Below, piece after piece: positions 46,489-54,862 of a stretch of 64,000 nucleotides of DNA. Numbering within the stretch: the stretch's first letter is position 1; every line of letters begins with the position of its first letter. Made by a program: the position numbers and the translations under genes. Source of the stretch: Nocardioides marinus. Its GTDB lineage: Bacteria > Actinomycetota > Actinomycetes > Propionibacteriales > Nocardioidaceae. The stretch is from the NCBI RefSeq assembly GCF_013408145.1, contig NZ_JACBZI010000001.1:2184001-2248000 (forward strand), in the 5' to 3' direction. A model generated the notes under the pieces. That model saw only the letters and a list, made by a program, of their open reading frames with translations. It did not search any database and was not told the origin of the DNA.

Positions 46489-47976
46489 TCAGCCTCCGAG
46501 GTGGGCCCGGACGGCCGCGGCGAACGCGTCACCGCGGGCGCCGTAGTGGGCGAACTGGTCCATCGAGGCGCATCCGGGGGCCAGCAGCACCGTGTCGCCC
46601 GGCTGGGCGAGCGAGGCTGCTGCCTCCACGACGCGCCCCATGGGGCCGTGTCCGTCGTCGGCCCCAGTCTCGTCCGTGCCGACGCGGATGACCGGCACAT
46701 CGGGCGCGTGTCGGGACAGGGCCTCCGCCACGACGTCCGCGTCGCGGCCCAGCAGCACCGCGCCGCGCAGCCGGTCGCGCACCGAGGCGACCAGGTCGTC
46801 GAAGCGTGCGCCCTTGGCCAGTCCCCCGGCCACCCAGACGACCGGGTCGTAGGCGCGCAACGAGGACAGTGCCGCGTGCGGGTTGGTCGCCTTGGAGTCG
46901 TCGACCCAGGTGATGCCGTCCTGCTCGGCGACGACCGCGATCCGGTGGCCGTCGAGGGAGAAGCCACGCAGGCCGTCGCGCACCGCCTGCTGGGAGACGC
47001 CGTGGGCGCGGGCGAGCGCTGCGGCGGCGAGGGCGTTGAAGACCACGTGCGGCGCCGGGCTGGGGAGGTCGTCGACCGTGCACAGCTCCGCGGCGCTGGT
47101 GGAGCGCTCCTCGATGAAGGCACGGTCCACCAGCAGGCCCTCGACGAGACCGAGCATGCCGGGCTGGGGCATGCCGAGGGTGATGCCGATGGCACGGGCC
47201 CCCTCGACCACCTCGGCGTCCCGGACGAGCTGCTCGGTGGTGGGGTCGGCCACGTTGTAGACGCACGCCCGCTGCACCCGCTCGAAGACCCGGCCCTTGT
47301 CGGCGGCGTACTCGGTCATGGAGGGGTACCAGTCGAGGTGGTCCTCGGCGACGTTGAGGACCGCGGCGGACTGTGCGCTCATGGAGTCGGTGTAGTGCAG
47401 CTGGAAGCTGGAGAGCTCGACGGCCAGCACGTCGTGCGGGACCGGGTCCATGACGGCCTCGACCAGCGGGAGGCCCACGTTGCCCGCCGCGACGCTGCGC
47501 AGCCCCGCTGCGCGCAGGATCGCGTCGAGCATCTGCACGGTGGTGGTCTTGCCGTTGGTGCCGGTCACCGCCAGCCAGGGGGTGTCGTGGTCGGGGTGGC
47601 GCAGGCGCCACGCCAGCTCCACCTCGCCCCAGACGGGGATGCCGCGCTCGCGGGCCTGCACCAGCAGCGGGCTGTCGGGCCGCCAGCCCGGCGAGGTGAC
47701 CACGACGTCCACGTGGTCGAGGTCGGCGGGCAGGGCTGCCGTCCTGCCGGGGCCCAGGCGCACGTCGGCGCCCAGGACGCCGAGCAGCTCGGCCTGCTCC
47801 TCCTTGCCGACCGGGTTCTCGTCCAGGACGGTGACCGAGGCGCCGAGGTGGGTGAGGTTGTCCGCGGCGGCGAAGCCGGAGACGCCGAAGCCGGCGACCA
47901 CGGCGCGCACGCCGTCCCACGAGTCGGTCTGCCCCAGGGCCTGGAGGTCCGGGCGGGGGCGGTCGCCGGCGCTCAC
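46489..47976 (-). CDS. murD: UDP-N-acetylmuramoyl-L-alanine--D-glutamate ligase
   Basis: Adds D-Glu to UDP-MurNAc-L-Ala. 495 residues, a little longer than E. coli MurD. N-terminal Rossmann fold (VVAGFGVSGFAAADNL), P-loop GTNGKTTT at 139-146, C-terminal DDSKATNPHA. GTG at 47976 overlaps the mraY stop as GTGA; the frame is open five codons further. Confidence 0.95.
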   Translation of the reverse strand: MSAGDRPRPDLQALGQTDSWDGVRAVVAGFGVSGFAAADNLTHLGASVTVLDENPVGKEEQAELLGVLGADVRLGPGRTAALPADLDHVDVVVTSPGWRPDSPLLVQARERGIPVWGEVELAWRLRHPDHDTPWLAVTGTNGKTTTVQMLDAILRAAGLRSVAAGNVGLPLVEAVMDPVPHDVLAVELSSFQLHYTDSMSAQSAAVLNVAEDHLDWYPSMTEYAADKGRVFERVQRACVYNVADPTTEQLVRDAEVVEGARAIGITLGMPQPGMLGLVEGLLVDRAFIEERSTSAAELCTVDDLPSPAPHVVFNALAAAALARAHGVSQQAVRDGLRGFSLDGHRIAVVAEQDGITWVDDSKATNPHAALSSLRAYDPVVWVAGGLAKGARFDDLVASVRDRLRGAVLLGRDADVVAEALSRHAPDVPVIRVGTDETGADDGHGPMGRVVEAAASLAQPGDTVLLAPGCASMDQFAHYGARGDAFAAAVRAHLGG

Positions 47977-49061
47977 GTGCCCGCGACCCACTCGGCGTAG
48001 AAGATCCCGAGGCCACCGGCGACGCAGAGGCCGGCGAGGATCCAGAAGCGGATCACCACGGTGACCTCCTCCCAGATCATCTCGAAGTGGTGGTGGATGG
48101 GCGCGATCCGGAAGAGCCGCTTGCCCGTGCCGGTGAGACGTCGGGTGGCCTTGAACCAGGTCACCTGGAGCATCACCGAGACCGTCTCCATCACGAACAC
48201 GCCGCCGAGCACGATCAGCAGCAGCTCGGTGCGGGTCAGGATCGCCAGGCCAGCCAGGGCCGCACCCAGCGCCAGGGAGCCGGTGTCACCCATGAAGATC
48301 TGCGCCGGCGCGGCGTTCCACCACAAGAAGCCGAAGCAGGCCCCGGTGATGGCCGCGGCGATGACCGCGAGGTCCAGCGGGTCACGCACCTCGTAGCACT
48401 TGCCGTAGGTGATGTCCTCGAGCCGGCACCACTGGTTGTTCTGCCAGATGTTGACGATCGTGTAGGCGCCGAAGACCATCACGCTGCAGCCGGTGAGCAG
48501 GCCGTCGGCGCCGTCGGTGAGGTTGGTGGCGTTGCTGGTGGCGATCACCATCAGCAGGATCAGCAGCACCACCACGACCGCGGGCAGCACGAAGCTGTCG
48601 AAGTCGCGGATGAAGGAGAGCGAGAACGACGCCGGCCGCTGGCCGCGGTCGTCCTCCAGCAACGGGCTCAGCGCCAGGATGCCGAAGGCCAGGCCGACCA
48701 CCGTCTGACCGACGATCTTGGCCTTGCTGCGCAGGCCCAGGCTGCGTTGCTTGTAGATCTTGATGAAGTCGTCGAGGAAGCCCACCAGGCCGGTGCCGAC
48801 GAAGAGCAGGAGCAGCAGCAGCGCCGAGGCGCTGGGCGTGGTCATCGTGATCAGCTTGGCCGCGAAGTAGCCCACCACGCTGGCGCCGATGAGCACGACC
48901 CCGCCCATGGTGGGGGTCCCGCGCTTGACGTGGTGGCTGGTCGGTCCGTCGTCGCGGACCTCCTGGCCGTAGCCCATCTTCGTGAACTGCCGGATGGCGT
49001 AGCGGGTGCCGATCAGCGAGATCAGCAGCGAGATGCCGCCCGCCAGCAGGATCGCCCTCAC
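47973..49061 (-). CDS. mraY: Phospho-N-acetylmuramoyl-pentapeptide transferase
   Basis: Makes lipid I from UDP-MurNAc-pentapeptide and undecaprenyl phosphate. 362 residues, ten membrane helices. Signature stretches: GTPTMGGV, FLDDFIK, NLTDGADGLLTG, FMGDTGSLALG and APIHHHFE. GTG start. The 145 nt upstream of it, where murF would be expected, hold no coding sequence. Confidence 0.96.
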   Translation of the reverse strand: MRAILLAGGISLLISLIGTRYAIRQFTKMGYGQEVRDDGPTSHHVKRGTPTMGGVVLIGASVVGYFAAKLITMTTPSASALLLLLLFVGTGLVGFLDDFIKIYKQRSLGLRSKAKIVGQTVVGLAFGILALSPLLEDDRGQRPASFSLSFIRDFDSFVLPAVVVVLLILLMVIATSNATNLTDGADGLLTGCSVMVFGAYTIVNIWQNNQWCRLEDITYGKCYEVRDPLDLAVIAAAITGACFGFLWWNAAPAQIFMGDTGSLALGAALAGLAILTRTELLLIVLGGVFVMETVSVMLQVTWFKATRRLTGTGKRLFRIAPIHHHFEMIWEEVTVVIRFWILAGLCVAGGLGIFYAEWVAGT

Positions 49062-49206
49062 CGCTCGTCCACCTCCGCGCGCCCGTGCGCCGTCGTCCCT
49101 CGTGACCCGGTCGGCCCGAGGTCACGTGGCCCGGGTGCGGGCCGTCGACCATCTTGACGCATGGCGCGGGGTCCGCCGCCACGCCCCGCCGCGCGGGTGG
49201 TGATCC

Positions 49207-50763
49207 TCACGTGCTCTCCGCACCCTCACCCGGCCCGGGCAACGAGCGGAGAGCCTCGAGGGCGACCTCCCGGTCATCGAAGGGGTGCACGATCCCGTCG
49301 ACCTCCTGGCCGGTCTCGTGGCCCTTGCCGGCGATCAGCACGATGTCGCCGCGACGGGCCTCGGTCACGGCGTGGACGATCGCCGCACGGCGCTCCCCCA
49401 CCTCCACCACCTCGGCACGCTCGGAGGCCGACACCTGCTGGGTCCCGCTCAGGACCTCGCTGCGGATCAGGGCGGGGTCCTCGGTGCGCGGGTTGTCGTC
49501 GGTGACCACGACGAGGTCGGCCAGCCGCGCGGCGATCTCCCCCATCAGCGGACGCTTCCCGGTGTCGCGGTCGCCACCGGCGCCGATCACGACGATCACC
49601 CGACCGGCGGCCAACGGCCGCAGCGCGCCGATCGCCGCCTCGACGGCGTCGGGCTTGTGGGCGTAGTCGACGACGACCTCGAAGTCCTGACCGGCGTGGA
49701 CCGACTCCAGGCGGCCGGGCACCCCGGCCAGGCCACTGATGCCGCGCGCCACGGGGACGGGGTCGAGCCCGGCCTCCCCGGCGGCCGCCACCGCGGCCAG
49801 GGCGTTGGAGACGTTGTAGCCGCCCGCCAGGGGGACACCACCTGGGGTGCGCAGGCCACCGGGCCCCACGACGTCGAAGTCGGTGCGGCTCGGCGCCGGG
49901 AGCACCTCGGCGCTGCGCCAGTCGGCGGACTCCGAGGACACCGACACCGTCGCCACCGGAAGCGTCGTGCGGGCCGCCAGGAGACGGCCGTGCTCGTCGT
50001 CGACGCACACGACCGCACGACGTGCCCGCTCGGGGGTGAACAGCGACGCCTTGGCCTCGAAGTACTCCTCCACGGTCTCGTGGAAGTCCAGGTGGTCGCG
50101 CCCGAGGTTGAGGAAGACCGCGACGTCGAAGACCACCCCGTCGACACGTCCGAGGACCAGGGCGTGGCTGGAGACCTCCATCGCGCACACCTGCACCCCG
50201 CGCTCCACCATCAGCGCGAACAGGCCGTGCAGGTCGGGCGCCTCCGGGGTGGTCAGGGCGGTCCGGACGTCCTCACCGGCGATCCGGGTGCCGACCGTCC
50301 CCACCACGGCAGCGACGTGACCGGCCGCGGCCAGTCCGCCCTCCAGCAGCCGGGTCGTGGTCGTCTTCCCCTGGGTGCCGGTGACGCCGATCATCGTCAG
50401 GCTGCGCGCCGGGTGCCCGTAGACCTCGGCACTGACCTCACCCAGGACCCGCCGCGGGTCGTCGACCACCAGCGTCGGCGTGCCCTCGGGCAGCCGGTCG
50501 GCACCGACCGGGTCGGTCAGCACGGCGACCGCCCCCGCGGCCAGGGCCTCGGCCGCGAAGTCCGCCCCGTGCGCCCGCGCGCCCGGCAACCCCGCGTAGA
50601 GGTCGCCCGGTCGGACCCGTCGGGTGCTCAGGGTGACACCGGTGACCACGACCGACTCCGGCTCCCGGCCACGCCAGGTGGCCCCGGGGCAGGCGTGCGC
50701 GGCCAGCTCGCCCAGCGTCGTACGAGGCGGGTGGGTGGGGCGGGGGTTCGGGTCGCTGCTCAC
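49207..50763 (-). CDS. murE: UDP-MurNAc-tripeptide synthetase (diaminopimelate-adding)
   Basis: Adds the third stem residue. 518 residues. P-loop GTQGKTTTT at 129-137; the DDNPRTEDP motif near 420 contains the DNPR signature of diaminopimelate-adding MurE (Lys-adding enzymes differ). Nocardioidaceae use LL-diaminopimelate; the isomer cannot be read from the motif. Start is GTG, 9 nt behind a TAGGGT box. It is followed directly by mraY, without murF, and no MurF domain is fused to it. Confidence 0.95.
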   Translation of the reverse strand: MSSDPNPRPTHPPRTTLGELAAHACPGATWRGREPESVVVTGVTLSTRRVRPGDLYAGLPGARAHGADFAAEALAAGAVAVLTDPVGADRLPEGTPTLVVDDPRRVLGEVSAEVYGHPARSLTMIGVTGTQGKTTTTRLLEGGLAAAGHVAAVVGTVGTRIAGEDVRTALTTPEAPDLHGLFALMVERGVQVCAMEVSSHALVLGRVDGVVFDVAVFLNLGRDHLDFHETVEEYFEAKASLFTPERARRAVVCVDDEHGRLLAARTTLPVATVSVSSESADWRSAEVLPAPSRTDFDVVGPGGLRTPGGVPLAGGYNVSNALAAVAAAGEAGLDPVPVARGISGLAGVPGRLESVHAGQDFEVVVDYAHKPDAVEAAIGALRPLAAGRVIVVIGAGGDRDTGKRPLMGEIAARLADLVVVTDDNPRTEDPALIRSEVLSGTQQVSASERAEVVEVGERRAAIVHAVTEARRGDIVLIAGKGHETGQEVDGIVHPFDDREVALEALRSLPGPGEGAEST

Positions 50764-50772
50764 GGTCGGACC

Positions 50773-50778
50773 ACCCTA
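50773..50778 (-). promoter_or_regulatory. Possible promoter of murE (-10 TAGGGT)
   Basis: TAGGGT on the minus strand, 9 nt before the murE GTG, in the 77-nt gap after ftsI. Would give a leader of 0-2 nt. Confidence 0.45.
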
Positions 50779-50840
50779 GGGACGGGGGCCGCCGGTCACC
50801 ACTCGAGGCGTCACCAGCGGTCGCCTCACCACGGGGCGCC

Positions 50841-52634
50841 TCACCACTCGACAGGCAGGTCGGAGGGCCTGGTGCTCGTGGGCGGCACCGCGTAGCGACG
50901 CAGCGCGTAGCCCATGATCTGGGAGAACGCGGGGCCCGCGACCGAGCCGCCACCGCCGCCGTTGCGGGGGTTCTGGACGACGACGTAGACGGTGAAGCGC
51001 GGGTCGTCGGCCGGGGCGAAGCCCGCGAAGGACACGGTGAAGGTGCCGTCGTAGCAGCCGCACTCCGAGGAGGCGCGTTGGGCGGTACCGGTCTTGCCGG
51101 CGACCCGGTAGCCGGGCACCTGGGCCCGCGGCGCGACGCCCGCGTCGGGGTCGACCACCCGCTCCATCATCAGCATGGTCTTGCGCGCCGCCTCCTCCGA
51201 GAGCACCCGGCGCGACGTCGTGGTCTCGGTCCCGACCTGCTCCCCGGTGTCGGTCGTGGCCGAGCCACGCACCAGGCTCGGGTCGACCCGGACCCCGCCG
51301 TTGGCCACGGCGTTGATCGCGGCCGCCATCTGCAGGGCGTTGACAGAGACCGACTGGCCGAAGGCGACCCGGTCCTGCGTCTGGGAGGTCCACAACGAGC
51401 CCGACGGCACGATGCCCGCCGACTCCCCGCGCACGCCGACGCCCGTGGGCTCACCCAGCCCGAAGGCCGTGAGGTAGTCGCGCAGCTCGTCACCCTCGAA
51501 CTTGTCCGCCGCCAGCACCGTGCCGATGTTGGAGGACTTGGCCAGCACCCCGGCCAGCGTCAGCTTGATGGTGCCGTGGTCGAACCAGTCGCCGATCGAG
51601 CGGTCCTGGCGGGCCAGCGAGGACGGCACCGTGAGGCGGGTCCGCGGCGTCACCCGACCGGCGTCGACCAGGGCACCCAGCGTCAGCACCTTCTCGACCG
51701 AGCCGGGCTCGTAGACGTCGCTCATCGCGCGGGAGCCGAGGTCGGCCTCGTCGGACTCCAGCGGCTCGTTGGCGTCGTACGTCGGGTAGTCGGCGAGGCT
51801 GAGCACCTCACCGGTCCGGCTGTCCATGACGATCGCGACGCCCGAGTCGGCCCGCGCGCCGTAGACCGTCTCGCGCAGGACGCGCTGGACGTACCACTGC
51901 AGCTCGCGGTCGATCGTGGTGGTGAGGTCCTCGCCGTCGACGGCCTCGACGACGGTCTGCTCGCCCAGGGGGATCTTCTGCCCCGCGGCCACCGAGTAGC
52001 GCGCCGAGCCGTCGGTGCCGGAGAGCCGGGAGTCGAAGGTGCGCTCGAAGCCGGCAAGCGGCTGCGGGGTGCCGTCGGCCAGCGGCGTACCGAGGAAGCC
52101 GACGAGGTTGGCCGCCACGTCGCCGGCCGGGTAGACGCGGATCGGGTCGCGCTGGGTGGTCAGCCCGTCGAAGCCACGGGCGCGCGCTCGGTCGAGCACG
52201 TGGGCGGCCTTGGCGGCCGGCACCGAGCGCGCCATGTACTGGAAGCGGGTGTCGGTGCGGCGCAGCCGCTCCAGGACGGTCACGTAGTCGACGTCGAGCT
52301 TGGTCGAGAGCAGCTTGGCCAGCTGGGGGGCGCGATCGACCGGGTTGCCGGCCTCGTCGGTGTTGACCAGGGCCGGGTCCGCGATGACCATCACCCCGTC
52401 GACCGACTCGGCCAGGGGCTCGCCGTTGCGGTCGAGGATGTCTCCACGCGTCGCCGGCAGGACCACGTCGCGCGACCCCTCGGCGGCCGCCATCGCGGCG
52501 TACGAGCCCGGGTCGAGACCCTGGAGCTGGACCAACCGGCCACCGAAGACCGAGAGCACCATGGCGATCAGCACGAAGCCGATGCGCAGTCGCACCTGCG
52601 GTGCGCCCCGGCGGGGCTGACGGGTGGTCGACAC
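50841..52634 (-). CDS. ftsI: Septal transpeptidase FtsI (PBP3)
   Basis: Class B penicillin-binding protein that crosslinks septal peptidoglycan. 597 residues: one membrane helix (about 17-36), pedestal domain (RGDILDRNGEPLAESVDG), transpeptidase domain with S312-x-x-K315 in EPGSVEKV, S367-x-N369 in KSSNIG and K514-T-G in AGKTGTAQ. GTG start, 51 nt after ftsL. A C-terminal cysteine pair (SSECGCYDG) sits near the active site, as in some actinobacterial enzymes. Confidence 0.96.
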   Translation of the reverse strand: MSTTRQPRRGAPQVRLRIGFVLIAMVLSVFGGRLVQLQGLDPGSYAAMAAAEGSRDVVLPATRGDILDRNGEPLAESVDGVMVIADPALVNTDEAGNPVDRAPQLAKLLSTKLDVDYVTVLERLRRTDTRFQYMARSVPAAKAAHVLDRARARGFDGLTTQRDPIRVYPAGDVAANLVGFLGTPLADGTPQPLAGFERTFDSRLSGTDGSARYSVAAGQKIPLGEQTVVEAVDGEDLTTTIDRELQWYVQRVLRETVYGARADSGVAIVMDSRTGEVLSLADYPTYDANEPLESDEADLGSRAMSDVYEPGSVEKVLTLGALVDAGRVTPRTRLTVPSSLARQDRSIGDWFDHGTIKLTLAGVLAKSSNIGTVLAADKFEGDELRDYLTAFGLGEPTGVGVRGESAGIVPSGSLWTSQTQDRVAFGQSVSVNALQMAAAINAVANGGVRVDPSLVRGSATTDTGEQVGTETTTSRRVLSEEAARKTMLMMERVVDPDAGVAPRAQVPGYRVAGKTGTAQRASSECGCYDGTFTVSFAGFAPADDPRFTVYVVVQNPRNGGGGGSVAGPAFSQIMGYALRRYAVPPTSTRPSDLPVEW

Positions 52635-52685
52635 GGTGTCCTCTGCTCGTCTCGTACGTGGGTGCTGGTCGGGTCGCGTGCCGGC

Positions 52686-53390
52686 TCAGGCGTCGCGGTT
52701 CTTCTTGGCCCGCTGCTCGGCCTTCTTCTTCGCCTTCTCCTTCGCCGCCTTCTTCTCGGCCTTCTTCTCGGCCTTCTTCTCGGCCTTCTTCTCGGCCTTC
52801 TTCGCCTGCTTCTCGGCCCTCTTCTCGGCGCGGGCCTCTGCGCCATTCCTACCGCCGCGCTCGGCCGCCGCGGCGTCGCCACGCCCGTCGCTCAGCACAC
52901 CCTCGGCCGGAGCCACCACCGTGGCCGGCGGGTCCAGCAGCGAGGGACGGGCAGCGGGACGCGGGTCGAGCAGCACCGGGGTGACGATCCGGGCACCGGC
53001 GGGGTCACCCTCGACCGAGCCGTCGGCGAGGTCGAGGAACAGCGGCGCGGCCGGCACCCGCATGCCCAGCTGCTGGGCCTTGCGGGCGACCACCTGGGGG
53101 TCGCGCAGGTTCTCCAGCTGCATGCCCAGCGACTCCTCGCGGGCCGAGAGGAGGGTCGCGCGCTGCTCCAGCGAGGTCGCCGTGAACGAGGACTGCTGCA
53201 TGGAGGTGTTGAAGAGCAGCAGCCCGACCACCCCGCCGAGCAGGAGCAGCGTGACCAGGGAGACGAACGGCACGCGGGCGGCACGGGTGCGGGCGCGGGG
53301 GACGACGGTCAGCCGGGCGCGCTCGACGGCGGCCTCGGCCAGGCGCGGTGCGCGCTGGCGCAGCGCTGCGGTGCTGACGGGGCTGGGCAT
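52686..53390 (-). CDS. ftsL: FtsL-like septum protein with Lys/Glu-rich tail
   Basis: 234 residues, longer than usual FtsL. Basic cytoplasmic tail, one membrane helix at about 41-60, a coiled-coil segment (SLEQRATLLSAREESLGMQL), then a Pro-rich linker and residues 184-234 made of AEKKAEKK-like units ending in KKKAEQRAKKNRDA. Its place between rsmH and ftsI supports FtsL. The membrane topology puts the charged tail outside the cell. ATG shares one base with the rsmH stop. Confidence 0.85.
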   Translation of the reverse strand: MPSPVSTAALRQRAPRLAEAAVERARLTVVPRARTRAARVPFVSLVTLLLLGGVVGLLLFNTSMQQSSFTATSLEQRATLLSAREESLGMQLENLRDPQVVARKAQQLGMRVPAAPLFLDLADGSVEGDPAGARIVTPVLLDPRPAARPSLLDPPATVVAPAEGVLSDGRGDAAAAERGGRNGAEARAEKRAEKQAKKAEKKAEKKAEKKAEKKAAKEKAKKKAEQRAKKNRDA

Positions 53391-54418
53391 CAGACGGCTC
53401 CCCTGTTCCTGCTCTGGTTCCTGCTGTGGGTCCTGCTCGGGCGGTGGGTACGGGACGGGTGGACCCGCTCGACGGCGCGCAACCGGACGGAGGCCGCCCG
53501 TGGGTTCTCGGCGATCTCGCCCTCGTCGGCCTTCTCCGCGCCCCGGGTGACCAGACGCAGTGGCGGCTCGCTGCCCTCCGGCACGAACGGGAGGTCCGGG
53601 GGGACCTCCGAGCGGGTGGCGGCGGTGAAGGCCTGCTTGACCATCCGGTCCTCCAGGGAGTGGTAGGACTCCACGACCACGCGGCCCCCCACCCCGATCG
53701 CCTCGATGGCCGCGGGCAGCGCCCGGCGCAGCACGGCGAGCTCGTCGTTGACCTCCATCCGCAGCGCCTGGAAGGTGCGCTTGGCCGGGTGCCCACCGGT
53801 ACGCCGGGCCGGAGCCGGTATCTCGGCGTACAACAGCTCGACCAGCGGGCCAGAGGTGGTGAACGGCTCGGAGTCACGGCGACGCACGACCGCCTGGGCG
53901 ATCTTGCGGGCGAACTTCTCCTCGCCGTAGTCACGCAGGATGCGGGTCAACTCCCCCACCGAGTAGGTGTTGAGCACATCGGCGGCCGTCGGCCCGGTGG
54001 TGCCGTCCATGCGCATGTCGAGCGGCGCGTCCTCGGCGTAGGCGAAGCCCCGCTCACGCACGTCGAGCTGCATCGAGGAGACCCCGAGGTCGAAGAGCAC
54101 GGCGTCGACCTCGGCGAGCCCTAGCTCGACCAGGACGTCCGGGATCTCGTCGTAGACCGCGTGCACGCCGGTGAACCGGTCACCGAACGGCGCCAGTCGC
54201 TCACCGGCCAGCGCCAGGGCCTGGGGGTCGCGGTCGATGCCGATCACCCGGGTCGAGGGCAGCCGGGTGAGGACGGCCTCGGAGTGCCCACCCAGACCCA
54301 GGGTGCAGTCGACCATCACCCGTGAGTGGGTCTCGGTGTCGGTGTCGCGCTCCAGGGCGGGCGCCAGCAGCGCCACGACCCGGTCGAGGAGCACCGGGAC
54401 GTGCAGGGGGCCGGCCAC
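53390..54418 (-). CDS. rsmH: 16S rRNA (cytosine(1402)-N(4))-methyltransferase RsmH (MraW)
   Basis: 342 residues. Methylates C1402 in the ribosomal P site. SAM fold [36 protein letters not shown], and [10 protein letters not shown] are all family motifs. The C-terminus is a basic tail of Arg/Ser/His repeats ([16 protein letters not shown]), beyond the usual end. GTG start, 1 nt after a small membrane-protein gene. It is the first large gene after the mraW-type RNA hairpins. Confidence 0.96.
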   Translation of the reverse strand: MAGPLHVPVLLDRVVALLAPALERDTDTETHSRVMVDCTLGLGGHSEAVLTRLPSTRVIGIDRDPQALALAGERLAPFGDRFTGVHAVYDEIPDVLVELGLAEVDAVLFDLGVSSMQLDVRERGFAYAEDAPLDMRMDGTTGPTAADVLNTYSVGELTRILRDYGEEKFARKIAQAVVRRRDSEPFTTSGPLVELLYAEIPAPARRTGGHPAKRTFQALRMEVNDELAVLRRALPAAIEAIGVGGRVVVESYHSLEDRMVKQAFTAATRSEVPPDLPFVPEGSEPPLRLVTRGAEKADEGEIAENPRAASVRLRAVERVHPSRTHRPSRTHSRNQSRNRGAV

Positions 54419-54419
54419 G

Positions 54420-54581
54420 TCAGCGACCCAGGCCCGAGAGGCCGGTGAGCAGCGCCAAGGCCACGGCCGCTCCCACCGAGGTGGCGAAGGAGAACGCCAT
54501 GAGGGCGGCTGCGTCGCGGGCCTGGTGCCGGACCCGCCGCTCGGCGGCCGGCGCCGGCGACGGCGCGTGCGTGCTGCTCAT
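54420..54581 (-). CDS. 53-residue single-helix membrane protein between mraZ and rsmH
   Basis: Short gene reading [17 protein letters not shown] at the start, then a basic stretch (RHQARDAA) and one hydrophobic helix at about 25-50 ([18 protein letters not shown]), ending GLSGLGR. The TGA is 1 nt before the rsmH GTG (TGACGTG), which suggests translational coupling. No strong ribosome binding site. It is the first reading frame after the two RNA hairpins, so it, rather than rsmH, may be the immediate target of their control. Function unknown. Confidence 0.65.
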   Translation of the reverse strand: MSSTHAPSPAPAAERRVRHQARDAAALMAFSFATSVGAAVALALLTGLSGLGR

Positions 54582-54608
54582 GGTTCGACCCATCTGGACG
54601 GCGTTGCG

Positions 54609-54657
54609 GGGGTGGTGGAGCGGGGTGGTGGAGCGGGGTGGTGGAGCGGGGTGGAGC
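54609..54657 (+). repeat. 13-nt tandem repeat GGGGTGGTGGAGC
   Basis: Three exact units and a 10-nt partial unit in the mraZ-rsmH spacer. Each contains GTGGAG, the box seen at the mraZ promoter, but on the opposite strand and with 13-nt spacing. Confidence 0.9.
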
Positions 54658-54708
54658 CGGTGGGGGATCCCGCCGGGCCTGGTCCTCGCCCGCTCCGTGA
54701 GCTCGTGA

Positions 54709-54734
54709 TCTGGGGCCGGGGAAGGTGTCCCAGA
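54709..54734 (-). ncRNA. mraW-type RNA hairpin, copy B
   Basis: Minus strand: TCTGGG, loop ACACCTTCCCCGGC, CCCAGA. 6-bp stem, 14-nt loop. Loop is identical to copy A while the stem differs by paired changes. Matches what I recall of the mraW RNA motif of actinobacteria: a hairpin with highly conserved terminal loop before mraW (rsmH) operons. Confidence 0.75.
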
Positions 54735-54742
54735 GACGTCCG

Positions 54743-54768
54743 TCTGCGGCCGGGGAAGGTGTCGCAGA
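54743..54768 (-). ncRNA. mraW-type RNA hairpin, copy A
   Basis: Minus strand: TCTGCG, loop ACACCTTCCCCGGC, CGCAGA. First of the pair in transcription order, about 95 nt past the mraZ stop and 8 nt before copy B. Confidence 0.75.
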
Positions 54769-54821
54769 AGGGGATGGAGCGGGCAGGGACCAGGCCCTGC
54801 GGTGTCCCGCTGTGCAGTTGT

Positions 54822-54849
54822 GTGGAGCGTGGGTGGAGCGCTGGTGGGG
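54822..54849 (+). repeat. Three GTGG(A/G)G boxes at 11-nt spacing
   Basis: GTGGAG at 54822 and 54833 and GTGGGG at 54844, on the plus strand just past the mraZ stop. Possibly further MraZ contacts in inverted orientation, or chance in a G-rich stretch. Confidence 0.4.
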
Positions 54850-54862
54850 CAGTCGGTCGCCC

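Noticed and set aside
54582-54862. Rho-independent terminator between mraZ and rsmH
   Set aside because: The two hairpins have 14-nt conserved loops, short stems and no U-tract; the covarying stems with fixed loop point to a regulatory RNA motif instead.
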